From Cordia subcordata (Eukaryota; Streptophyta; Magnoliopsida; Boraginales; Cordiaceae): 64,000 nucleotides of DNA. Positions within the stretch are counted from its first letter, which is position 1. Every line of letters begins with the position of its first letter. A model generated the notes under the pieces. It made no database searches, had not been told where the DNA came from, and saw only the letters and a program-made list of their open reading frames with translations. A program made the translations under genes and the position numbers. The DNA lies in NCBI GenBank assembly GCA_028554755.1, contig JAPTOF010000009.1:1468501-1532500 (forward strand), given 5' to 3'. Below are positions 11,486 to 21,683 of this stretch, piece after piece.

Positions 11486-14400
11486 CTTGAGATGTTGAGA
11501 TTTCTTGCCTCCTCAACTAGCATGGCCTCACCAACATGCATGAAGCCTCAAAGACAAGAAGAGAGAGAATATACATACACAATGGGTTATAAAAGCCTTA
11601 TTCACATATCATCATAGAGGATAACTTGTGCTAAGTTGACATTGTGTCACTTATGCACTTATTCAATAAACTTTTTGGTGCCTTTGGTTTTTTTTTTCAT
11701 TTTTCAACTTTTTGATGTTTTTGCACCTTTTGGCCTTTTTCTATTTTTTTTTTTTGGATTTTTCATATTTGCATTGCATTTACACAAGAACAAAGAAAAA
11801 GAAAAGCTTAGGCACATAAAAAAAACCAATCAAGGAAAGGGCACTCACATTGACAACCCTTTTTCAACATTTTTTCCTACCAAGCTATGAGGTGGCTACA
11901 AGGGTTATTCTTAAAGGTTCTCATTCCCCAAAACTTCCAAGAGCATCCCCTCCAAGGTCCAATTTTCAATCCACTCTATTCACTCCCCACAATGCAACTC
12001 ATCTTCACCAATTAATTAAGTTAACCACAGTAGCCAACACAACGATCAACCAAGGAATAAACAACTCAATATGCATAAAAATAAAAAAAAAATTCACCAT
12101 TTTAAAGCACATAATGCAATCTATCCTAAGCAAGATATATAACAGTAAAACCAAATTCCTATACCCCAAACCTAAACTTTGCTTGTCCTCAAGCAAATAG
12201 AACAATTCTACTCAACAAGCAAATAGGCAACATAAAACAAGTAAGGGTGGTGGTGATGGGGTAGATAAAAGGGGACAAGTGGAGAAAAGATAGATAGAAC
12301 CTTGTGTTCTTTTTGAAGCTCATCGATGCCAATGATTTATCATTTATCTATTAACCCTATTTTTCAAAAACTGTAAACACTCATAGCATATGATTAGTAG
12401 CATTGCCATACGAGCTCGCATTAGCATCATCAAATGATAAACAATGTGTATACAAAATGGGAAATGATAGAATTGAGGATAAACACTTGGAAGGGTGAAA
12501 AAGAAAAACAAAAAGCAATTGAAAATCAAAAAACGATAATACTAAAAGTAAATAAAAGAAAAGGAAAAGCAAGGAAAGCAAACGAAATATAAACATGTCC
12601 AGGGTGCCTCCTAGCAACACTGGATTTAATGCCTCTAACCGGGCACTAGTGTTAGAATAATACATATTTAAAATTAAGAGGCACAAATTGCCGGATATTC
12701 AACCATGCACAGATAGTAGAAGGAAAGGGGTTATGCAATATATAATGGGGCGATGAATGCACAATGCACCCCTTTTTTAACTCCCACCCTGAAATATCAA
12801 ATGAAAATTTATGCATAAGTGTGGAAAGTCTCATGCATAAGTGTGAAAGATCATGCCCTGTGTGTTCTCTAACTAGCCAACCTATGGCCTTCTTTTCATA
12901 ATCAAGGGCTAGGAACACATCCTCCATATGGGTCAAAGATAGGTCTAATGCATGTAACATGGGAAACGCGTTTTCTAACCCTAGATGAAAGTGTTCTAAA
13001 CTAAAAGGCACAAACATGAGCTCTAAAAAAAGAGAGACTCAACGGAATGGGAATGGGGAGTAGGAAAGACATTTGCAAAAGGAGGAGCAACAATATAGGA
13101 AGTGGATGTACTACACTCTTCTTTTCCACAAGATGCACGAGGGATGGATTCGATCTTAATGGGCTCTTTTTCCATAAAAAATTCATCGAACATCCAAAAA
13201 GACCCATAGATCATTCTTCGAAACACATCAATTTCTTTCTTATGTGTTTTCTTAGAGTTGCTATTCTCCTTAGCACCATAATCCTTTTCTCCAACATATA
13301 TGTCATCTAAAACCTCCGAAATTGATGTCTTGTCTTCCCCAATGGATGACTCTAAACCTTCGCTTGCTAAAGTCTCTTTAAATTCAACAATACATTCATC
13401 ACTAGTGGGTGTCATCTCACTATCATGCTCTTCATACGGGGTAGACAAACATAGAGGGGACAATAGGGACTCAAAGGATTTCGGGTCATGAATGCATGAA
13501 TGCTCAAGGGAGGTGTGTACCTTAGACTCCCTAAATGAGGAGTCGAAATGCAAAAGAGTGCTATGATCATGAGACTCCATCTCCAAGTGTGTTGGAAATG
13601 TGGGATGAGAAGAAAGGAAAGACGTATGTAATTCAATGGAAGATGTTGAAAGCTTAGGAGGATAAGATACTACTTTCTCTAAAACATACCCATAAGAATC
13701 GTCAAGAATCAAATTGTCATTAAGCTCATCCTTATCCTCACTACAAGATGTTATCTCTCCATCAACCCTGTTTCTAATTGTCTCTCTAATACATCGTCTT
13801 TTTCACCCCCACTCACTTCATCGTAAGATCTCATCTCTATCTCGTCAACTCGTTCTAAAGGTATTTCAACATTCTCGCTCATGAGTTGCACACTTTTAAC
13901 CATTCTCTTCAAGCGCTCACCTAGAGATTTGGTATCTCGCTTCAAATCTCTAGTTCCTCTTGATTGGATTAAAGGAGAGATAAGAGATAGTCAAGTGTTT
14001 CCTCTTGTGACAAAGATCTAAAATGAAAGGGTTCAACTGAGTAGAAATGGTAGACGTCTTGATTGGGATTACTACAAGCACAGCCATCATAAAACTCGAA
14101 GGAAGTTTGGGTAGAAAATGATGGTGCGGGAGATGGATTTTCAAAGCAATGAGGTGGAAAATATGAAGAGTCATTTTGACCCCAATATGAAGATGCATAA
14201 TGTTGCTCCCTAGAATCATAATGATAAGATGAGGATGTATGCATGGGTATATGATTGCTAAGGGCATAGGGTGTTACATGCAATTGGGAATAAGGGTGCA
14301 ATCATAAACATGGCTTCCACAATGATTGCAATGACAAGAGTATGCATCCTTATAGTCATGATTTCTAAATGAAAATACATGAGATGATGCATGACTATGG

Positions 14401-14710
14401 GGGTCATAGTTAGCACTAGCCCTAGATGGGAAATTTTCATGGGGACAGAAAACAATTGGATGCATAAAACTTCCACACAAGCGACATGCATAACGAATAT
14501 GCCGGGTGGTGGGGAAGAGAATACTAAGGTCCACCAAGAAGCATTTGGGTTAGTCATACTCAATCAAGCACAAGTAATCGTCTTCACAATGCTCAACAAA
14601 ATTTTTTGAAATTTTCTTTTATTAATCAAAATAATAAAACATGAAAAGAAAAGATAAAACAACAAGTGTGAAGCTAAGACACACAAAAACAAAGAATCCA
14701 AACAACCATT
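11486..14710 (-). pseudogene. Element B internal region with degenerate gag-like open frames
   Basis: On the minus strand there are several overlapping remnants. 14537-14274 has a cysteine/histidine-rich segment (YACRLCGSFMHPIVFCP, then CHCNHCGSHVYDC) that could be a zinc-finger remnant. 14301-13969 is rich in S, Y, H and P. 13712-13023 is 229 residues, acidic and serine-rich (ending in HSHSVESLFF). 13017-12652 continues. They probably derive from one longer ORF broken by shifts. I recognise no enzyme domain. Non-autonomous Tat/Athila relatives often keep only such gag-position ORFs, so gag-like is inference. Low-complexity T-rich sequence fills 11636-12200. Confidence 0.4.
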
Positions 14711-14731
14711 GCCTCCTCAGCAACGGCGCCA
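14711..14731 (-). promoter_or_regulatory. Primer binding site of element B (tRNA-Asp)
   Basis: On the minus strand TGGCGCCGTTGC lies 6 nt after the CA end of the 5' LTR. It is complementary to the 3' end of plant tRNA-Asp (GCAACGGCGCCA), followed by a mismatched TGAGGA. tRNA-Asp priming is known for Athila-type elements. Confidence 0.75.
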
Positions 14732-15169
14732 AGAACTTGATACGCTATTTGAGCACAAGCCTAAATAGCTCGCAAGCTCACGGTTCGTGTACTGTAGCTT
14801 ATGCGAGTACGGGTCGACTCCATAGGAAGGCCTAACGTGTATGGTGTCCTGAGTTAAGTGTGTCCTAAAATCTACGTGTTAAGGTCCTAACTATAATGTT
14901 TTGGGGGGTTTTTGTTTTAAAGGGAGCTCGAAAAAGATAAACCTAATCCAAAGGCAAGGAAATAAAAGATGTATGTGTATGTGTGATAGGGGAATCAAGT
15001 GAGCTAAGGGGATTCAAACATAAAAAATGGGGGGCTAAGGTGATGACGTCTTGTTTATAGTGATTACTACGTCTTTCTAGAGTTACTTGATGGATTACAC
15101 TAAGTTCTCTAATCTAGATCTATAATTAGCCTTCTAATTGGTACCCTAAGCCTCAGTACAGTTTCGTCA

Positions 15170-15345
15170 CTAGGTAGCGATACCTAGCAGTATGACGTGG
15201 TCTTTATGACTTAGGAATTAGGGCTAGCCAATAAGGTTCTAGGTGAGTGTAGCTCGATCTAACCCTAGCACTTAGTCCACTAATTAGTTCCCCATCTCAC
15301 CCTAGGACTTGGTGTGAGTCCGCCCCTAAGCTTCACCCCATTTAG
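15170..15345 (-). other. Paired leader hairpins in element B right LTR
   Basis: Hairpin 1 (15170-15187) is CTAGGT-AGCGAT-ACCTAG. Hairpin 2 (15326-15345) is CTAAGC-TTCACCCC-ATTTAG, weakened by one change. The loops still pair if wobble pairs are allowed. Confidence 0.5.
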
Positions 15346-16084
15346 AGTTACGACATGGTCCTTATGAACCTAGGGTGCTAGGGTAGACTAACTAGCCTTC
15401 CTAAGTGAACTAAGGTCAACTAAACCTATCCGGACTCCTGTTGGTTGGATTTAAAGCCAAAGAGAACTCGACCTAGGCTAGTTACTAGTTGTGCACCATC
15501 GATCACATCACAATAGCGGAAATTGACATTAAAGCGCAAAGCAAACATATCTAGGGCATGGCTGATGTGTTGGTTTTGTGTGTGATTTTGCATTGTATTT
15601 ATATATCTATTTTGAGGTGTTTTGTGCTCTATTAGGTGTATTAATATAGCATTTATATCATACTTGAGCATATTAGGCTTTAGATGTCTATAGTTGAGCT
15701 TAAAGCATAAATGCTACACTAAAGTGCACTTAACTTATCTTTTAGGTGAGATTTGGAATAATGCTTGGAGCTTAAAATGATGAAGATGTGATGATAAATC
15801 CAAGCCAAAGGTGTTTTGGATGAGAAGAAAGCAAGAAGATTGCATTTGCAAGCTCCCGGACGAATAACGGAGTAATCGGGCGAAACCGAGCACAATAGGA
15901 GCCAAATTTGGAGCTTGCAACCAAAGGGGACATAGATTAAGTTTGGACATGTTTATGGGGTGCAAAAGATGAAGAAAAATGGCTTGGAAGGTTCCAAGAA
16001 GCAATACGAAGCCATAGAAAAAAATCACGCGCGAATTGGAGCCAAAACGAAGCTGAACGGAGCAAAAAAAGAAGAGCTGGTTGA

Positions 16085-16200
16085 GTGCCCTTCAAAGAAC
16101 CGGTGCACCGGCTTACTAGGCCAGTAAAACTAGTGAGCAACCCTTCTTTGGCGGAATTGAGGTCCCCTGGTACCGATGCACCGGTTAGGTGTTCCGGTAG
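16085..16200 (+). promoter_or_regulatory. Palindrome array, GTGCAC variant, upstream of TATA
   Basis: Two copies read AACCGGTGCACCGGCT and TACCGATGCACCGGTT, with the central GTCGAC of sister LTRs replaced by GTGCAC/ATGCAC. The arms are kept. The block ends about 40 bp before TTTTATAG. Confidence 0.5.
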
Positions 16201-17071
16201 TCGCAAAAAATTGGCTATGTAAGCCCTCTTTTGGCCATTTTATAGAACACCAAGTCACATTCTTTCACACCTATCTCCCAAAACCCTAATCCTCTTATGA
16301 CCCGAACACACTCTTCCATACACAAAAAAACTTTGGAATCAAGTATTTAAGTGGATCAAACACAAGGATTTGGGCATAGCTCATGGATTGTAAAGCATGG
16401 ATTTGGATAGAAAGGTATATCTCTTTTGTCCCAAATCTAAATATGTATGATTAAAGCTATGTAGGGTGATTATTCTTATATGTATGGACAGATTACTACT
16501 TTTTATTAATGGGAACTTGATGGATTTATGTATATATGCTTTACGCTTAAGGTTTCAAAGGCTATTTTACATACATGTCTATATGTTTGTTAAAATGCCT
16601 CAAAGAATTTGCATATATACATTGAAGTCTATTGTGCTATTAACCATCTCTAAATCATTATGCTAACATGTCTATGTGTTTGTGTGGTGATTACATGAAG
16701 TGGGCATGCTTATATATATGTCTATGTGTGTGTTTGCATACTTAATAGCATAAATAGCTTCTATTGCTTACATGTCGAGTACAATTACTTAAATTGGTGT
16801 AATCTAAGCATGTCTATATGTTTAGTAGTAGAATATACTAGTGTGTTCTCAAATTTCATGCCCTAAATGTGTTTGCTATGCGCTTTAATGTCAATTTCTG
16901 CTATTGTGATGCGATCGATGGTCCACAACTAATAACTAGCCCAGGTCGAGTCCCCTTTGGCTTTAAATCCAGGCAATAGAAGTCTGGATAGGTTTAGTTG
17001 ACCTCAGTTCACTTAGGAAGGCTAGTTAGTCCACCCTAACACCTTAGGTTCATAAGGACCACACCATAGCT

Positions 17072-17248
17072 CTAAGTGGGGCGAAACTTAGGGACAGACT
17101 CGCACTGAGTCCTAGGGCCAGATTGGGAAACTAATTAGAAGACTAAGTGCTAGAGTTAGATCGATCTACACTCACCTTGGAGCTTATTGGCTAGCCCTAA
17201 TTCCTAACACATAAAGACCACGCTGCACTGCTAGGTATTGCCACCTAG
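17072..17248 (+). other. Paired leader hairpins in the solo LTR
   Basis: Hairpin 2 (17072-17091) is CTAAGT-GGGGCGAA-ACTTAG. Hairpin 1 (17231-17248) is CTAGGT-ATTGCC-ACCTAG. Stems are perfect. The loop segments GGCGA and TTGCC pair with one G-U. Each is followed by GGGA(C/T)GGAC-like sequence and GCACTGAG. Confidence 0.6.
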
Positions 17249-18359
17249 GGATGGACCCGCACTGAGGCTTAGGGTACCAATTAGGAGACTAATTATAGGT
17301 CTAGTTAGAGCACTTAGTATAATCCATCAAATAACTCTAGAAAGACGTAGTAATCACCCATAAATAGGACGTAATCATCCTAGTTCCCCATTTTCAATGT
17401 TTGAATCCCCTTAGATTACTTGATTCCCCCCTCACACATACACACACACACACACATCTTTTATTTCCTTGTCCTTAGTTTAGCTTTACCTTTCTAAGCT
17501 CCCTTTAAACCAAAAATCCCCAAAAAGAGTGTAGTTTAGGTCCCAATATGTAGCTCTTAGGACGCGCGTAGCTTAGGACACTATACATGTTAGGCCTCCC
17601 CATGGATTCGACCCCGTACTCGCATACACCGTACTACACACGACCCGTGCACTTGCGGGCTGTTTAGGCTTGTGCTCACGAATAGCGATCAATGGCATTC
17701 AAGAATACACTGGTATATTCTACTTCTAAACACATAGACATACTTAGATTACACCAATTTAAGCAATAGTACCTGACATGTAAGCAATAGAAGCTATTTA
17801 TGCTATTAAGTATGCTAATACACACATAGACATGTATATATTCATACCCACTTCCTGTAATCACCACACAAACATATAGACATACTAGCATAATCATTTA
17901 GAGATGGTTAATAGCATAATAGACTTCAATATACATTTGTTACATCATTGAGGCATTTTAACAAACACATAGACATGCATGTAAAATAGCCTTTGAAACC
18001 CTAAGCATAAAGCATATATGCATAAATCCATCAAGTTCTCAATAATAAAAAGTAGTAATCAATCCATAAATAGAAGATATAATCACCCTACATAGCTTTA
18101 ATCACACCCAATTAGACTTAAGATAAAAGAAAGATACCCTTCTATCCATAGCCAAGCTTTACAATCCATGAGCTATGTCCCAAATCCTAGTATTAGATCC
18201 TCTTAGATCCTTGATTCCAAGTGTTAAATGTGTTTAGAAGTAAGTGTGTCAGGTGATTTTTGGTGGATTTTGGGTTTAGGGAAATGGGTGTTTTATTTGG
18301 TTGGTATTCTCCTTAAAAAATGGCTGAAAAGTGGCTTAAATAGAGCTGAAATTGCATCC

Positions 18360-18465
18360 AGTCGGGGGCCTAGCCAGTCGACCAGCTTCAGGGCTAAGTT
18401 AACCGGCTAAAATTGGCCCAGATTCTTATCTAGGCGGTCAACCTAGCCGGTCGATCAGTCTTGAC
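18360..18465 (-). promoter_or_regulatory. Palindrome array upstream of TATA, element B right LTR
   Basis: It contains CCAGTCGACCAGC, TTAACCGGCTAA, GCGGTCAACC and AGCCGGTCGATCAG. It aligns with 8818-8935 and sits at the same distance from the TATA-like sequence. Confidence 0.5.
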
Positions 18466-18967
18466 AGTAAAATATTCATATTTTGCTCATTTTGTCTCCA
18501 ATCCGCACACCTTTTTTTCTATGGCTTTGTACCACTTTGGGGGGATCTTTCAAGCCATCTTTTGCATCCTGAAACTTCTCCAAAATTTTTCCATGTCCTT
18601 TTTGGTTGCAAACTCCGAATTTGGCTCACGTTGCGCTCGGTTTCGCCTTGGTCACTCCTTCTTTCGCCCAGCCACTTCCAAATGCACTTTTCTTTGTTCT
18701 TTTTATGTCTGAAACACCCTTTGCTTTGTTCCACACTCCAAGAACCCTCAATTAAGCTCTAATTATCTCTCCAAATCACACCTAAAATAAGCAACAAACT
18801 TGCATTAGTGTAGTATTTAAGTCATAACTTCAACTATGAACATGTAAACACTAATATGCACAAGTATGACCTAAATGTGATACTAATACACTAAATGAAG
18901 CTCAAAACACCTCAAAACAAGAATATACATGCAATACATAAACACACAAAACAAACATATCAACAAC

Positions 18968-19972
18968 CAAGACCACTCCTAGATGTATCACTATATATTG
19001 CAAAGCCCTCTGTTCCATCCGGTAAGGCTAACACTAGTGCAAAGACCAAGCGATGCTTTAACTCTTGAAAGCTGTGTTCATCCCTCTGAGACCATTCAAA
19101 CTTGACTCTGTGCATTTCAATTGTGTAAGAAGTAAGGCAATCCTTGAAAATCCTTCTACAAACTTTTGGTAATAGCAAGCTAGCCCGACAAAGCTGCGTA
19201 CCTCCATAGTAGTGTAAGGTATTGGCCAATTACTAACAACTTCAATATTTTGAGGATCAACAGACATACCTTTAGCTAAGATCACATGAACCAAGAAAGC
19301 AACCTTTGAGTGCCAGAACTCACACTTCTTGAGTTTAGCATATAACTTCTTCTCGCATAACATTTGTAGGACAATTCTTAGATACCGTTCATGATCTTCC
19401 TGACTCCTAGAATAAACTAGAATATAATCTATGAAAACAGCCATAAATTGTTCTAAGAAAAGCTTGAAAAGTTGATTTATGAGGTCCATAAATGTAGAGC
19501 ATTTGTTAATCCAAAAGGCATCACCATATATTCGTAATGTCTATATCGAGTCATAAAGGCAGTCTTAGGAATATCTTCTTCTTTAACCCTTAGTTGCTAG
19601 TATCCAGACTTCAAGTCTATTTTTTAGAACACTTTTCCATCTTCTAGTTGATCAAAGAGGTCATTTTATTCGTGGCAAAGGATATTGATTCTTCACCGTG
19701 ACCTTGTTAAGCTCCCTAGAGTAGATGCATAATATCATGCTCCCATCTTTCTTTTTAACGAACAATACTGGAGCTCCTAATAGGGACACACTAAGGTGAG
19801 TTTGACCTTTCTCTAGGAGCTCTTGGAGTTGTACCTTCAACTCTTTTAGCTCTGTTGGAGACATCTTGTATGGGGCTCTAGAAATCGGTCCTATACTAGG
19901 GATTAACTCAATTTCAAACTTAACCTCTCTCATTGGAGGTAAACCAGGAATATCCTCAGGAAAGACATCCAA
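18968..19972 (-). pseudogene. Element A reverse transcriptase and start of RNase H
   Basis: On the minus strand 19972-19661 has the RT start ([20 protein letters not shown], then [12 protein letters not shown]). 19489-19058 continues with the palm and thumb (SFVGLACYYQKFVEGFSRIA). The catalytic box, normally FIDD, reads FIDYILVYS, so the second active-site aspartate is a tyrosine. 19229-18968 starts RNase H (FEWSQRDEHSFQELK, YSDTSRSGLGC) and ends at the ACAAC copy where element B entered. A frameshift separates 19661 from 19489. It is non-functional. Confidence 0.85.
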
Positions 19973-20061
19973 AAATTCCTTGACTATTGAGGTGTCCTCA
20001 CTCGAAAGTCATTATACACTCCCAATATCCTGTGTAACCTTTCTTAAGAGTTTCTGCATTT

Positions 20062-20301
20062 TTAATGTAGAGATAACTCGTACAGAGGAAAATTTTCTTC
20101 CGTTGAATTCAAACTCAGGCTCTTTGGAATTTTGAATAAAACTTTCTTTGAGTGATAATCTATTGAGCTGTAATACCTAGCTCGCCAATTCATTCCTAAT
20201 ATAGCATCAAAATCCTTCATCTTTAACCTTATATGACTAGCAGGTAAATCCTTATCATTTATGGTAACATTGCAATCTTTATATACAGAATTTGTTAGCA
20301 C
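20062..20301 (-). pseudogene. Element A aspartic protease remnant
   Basis: On the minus strand it reads MKDFDAILGMNWRARYYSSI then DYHSKKVLFKIP, the conserved second half of the Ty3-type retropepsin domain. The first half with the D-S/T-G catalytic motif lies in damaged sequence upstream (about 20300-20460). Stops follow before RT. Confidence 0.7.
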
Positions 20302-20451
20302 ATCTTTCCTATTGAAGTTTCAACACATAAAGCATGTTCCAAAGATTCAGGCACATAATCAAGTAGCAAAGCAAATGTGTGCAAACAAAGAAGAAATTGG
20401 ATTCGGTGTCAAATAAAACATGTGCATGTGCTCACAAAATTAGTAGAATAT

Positions 20452-21552
20452 CTAACACCATGGCATCAGAAGCTTCAGCATCACCTCAAGTGATGACAAG
20501 AAGTCTAGTTCAATCTTGCAGCTTTTTGTTGTCATTCTTCTGCTCAGCTTCACATGTGTTTTCTTGTCCACTCTGGACCTCTTGCATGGCTCGGCAGTCC
20601 TTGATGCGATAAGCACTCTTTCCATAGTGGAAACATGCACCTATAACCCAATAACACTGTGCATTTAGGTGTTTCTTGCCACATCTCTCACATTTGTTCT
20701 GATCCTTATTCCCATGGGCTATAGTGTGAGGCTTTCTCTGTACTCCACCAATGTTCTTGCCCTTAGATTAAGAGATTCCTTCGTTGTTCTTCCTTTCGGC
20801 TGTTGCTAGCGGCGTAAGGTGCTGAATTCTCTTTCAACAACTACAGCAGTCTCTACAACATCACGATATGTCTTATGCATATAAGGCGCAACGTCCTTCC
20901 TAATCTCTTGCTTCAGCCCCATCTCAAATTTCTTTACCTTAGTGTATTCATCTCTTACCATATAAGTTGCATATCGAGAAAGCTTAGTGAATTTTTGGGC
21001 ATATTCATTCACTGTCATGTCACGTTGCCTTAAACCAACAAATTCAGCAACCTTCTAATCCTTGTAAGATTACAATAGAACTTGTCCTCAAAAAGTTCAC
21101 AGAACTTCTTCCAGTTGATTTGTTCCTAGAGTAAATCCTTCTTTAGAACCCATTAATCTTCAGCTACACCACAAAGCAGATGGGTGCTAAAATGAACATG
21201 ATGCTTACTGTCAAAGTACTTCAAACGGTTTCTCTACAGTAGAAAGCCAATTAGTTACCTCTTCCAAGTCACTACCCTTAAATATAGAAGGATTCATCCT
21301 AAAGAAACTTTCAAGTGCATGTTGCTCATCATCTCGGTTTCTATCCCTCCTATTGTTTTGAGGCATACCAGCAACAACTTGCTGTAGCATAGCATTCACC
21401 ACAGTTGTAGCATCCACTTGAGCCAAAGAGACATTCATAGTATTCGATACACTGGGTTCCTTAATGTTCCAACATGCCCTCATAGATTCAACAAGTGGTA
21501 CATTCTTATCATTAACGGGGTTGACAATTACGAGCCATAACTTCTTGTACAA
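20452..21552 (-). pseudogene. Element A gag remnant
   Basis: On the minus strand 21552-21211 ends with FFRMNPSIFKGSDLEEVTNW, the start of the retrotransposon gag domain. 21018-20806 (MTVNEYAQKFTKLSRYATYM, then FEMGLKQEIRKDVAPY) is its second half. Around 20700-20590 lie zinc-knuckle-like cysteines (CERCGKKHLNAQC and CFHYGKSAYRIKDC). These match a Ty3 chromovirus gag with nucleocapsid. At least two frameshifts and several stops break it. Confidence 0.75.
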
Positions 21553-21667
21553 TAACTAAACTTAGCACACATCACAAAAGGTTACTAAATACATAACAAA
21601 AAGAATCTTATCTAAACAAAATCCAACTACCCATTCCCATCTAGGTTTGTGAAACCATCAAACCTAA

Positions 21668-21680
21668 GCTCTAATACCAA
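21668..21680 (-). promoter_or_regulatory. Primer binding site of element A (tRNA-iMet-like)
   Basis: On the minus strand TTGGTATTAGAGC follows the 5' LTR. It differs from the initiator-Met primer site TGGTATCAGAGC by one C-to-T change. Confidence 0.7.
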
Positions 21681-21683
21681 CTC

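Larger units (their letters stand above)
15563..17691 (+). mobile_element. Solo LTR of the B family inserted in reverse into element B's right LTR
   Basis: It starts TGATGTGTTGG and ends AATAGCGATCA, the exact reverse orientation of the surrounding LTR, and is flanked by ATGGC (15558-15562 and 17692-17696). Length 2,129 bp equals one LTR. It contains its own palindromes (16085-16200), TATA-like TTTTATAG near 16236, and hairpins (17072-17248). Internal sequence is absent, as expected after LTR-LTR recombination. Confidence 0.92.
7337..18962 (-). mobile_element. Element B: 11.6-kb non-autonomous Athila/Tat-like LTR retrotransposon nested in element A
   Basis: It begins TGATGCGC at 7337 and ends CATATCA at 18962, flanked by the 5-bp duplication ACAAC (7332-7336 and 18963-18967). 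It has 2-kb LTRs (7337-9423; 14738-18962, the latter enlarged by a solo LTR). On the minus strand a primer site matching tRNA-Asp follows the right LTR, and a GGTTTGGGGGTGT purine tract precedes the left LTR. Both signals are typical of Athila/Tat-type elements. I find no protease, RT, RNase H or integrase in the internal 5.3 kb, so it must have depended on another element's enzymes. Confidence 0.9.
14738..18962 (-). repeat. Element B right LTR (5' LTR on minus strand), interrupted by a solo LTR
   Basis: It begins TGATACGC and ends CATATCA. It aligns with 7337-9423 except for the 2,129-bp solo LTR at 15563-17691 plus one ATGGC copy. Its TATA-like CTATTTAAG is near 18335, with the palindrome block at 18360-18465. 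Confidence 0.9.
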
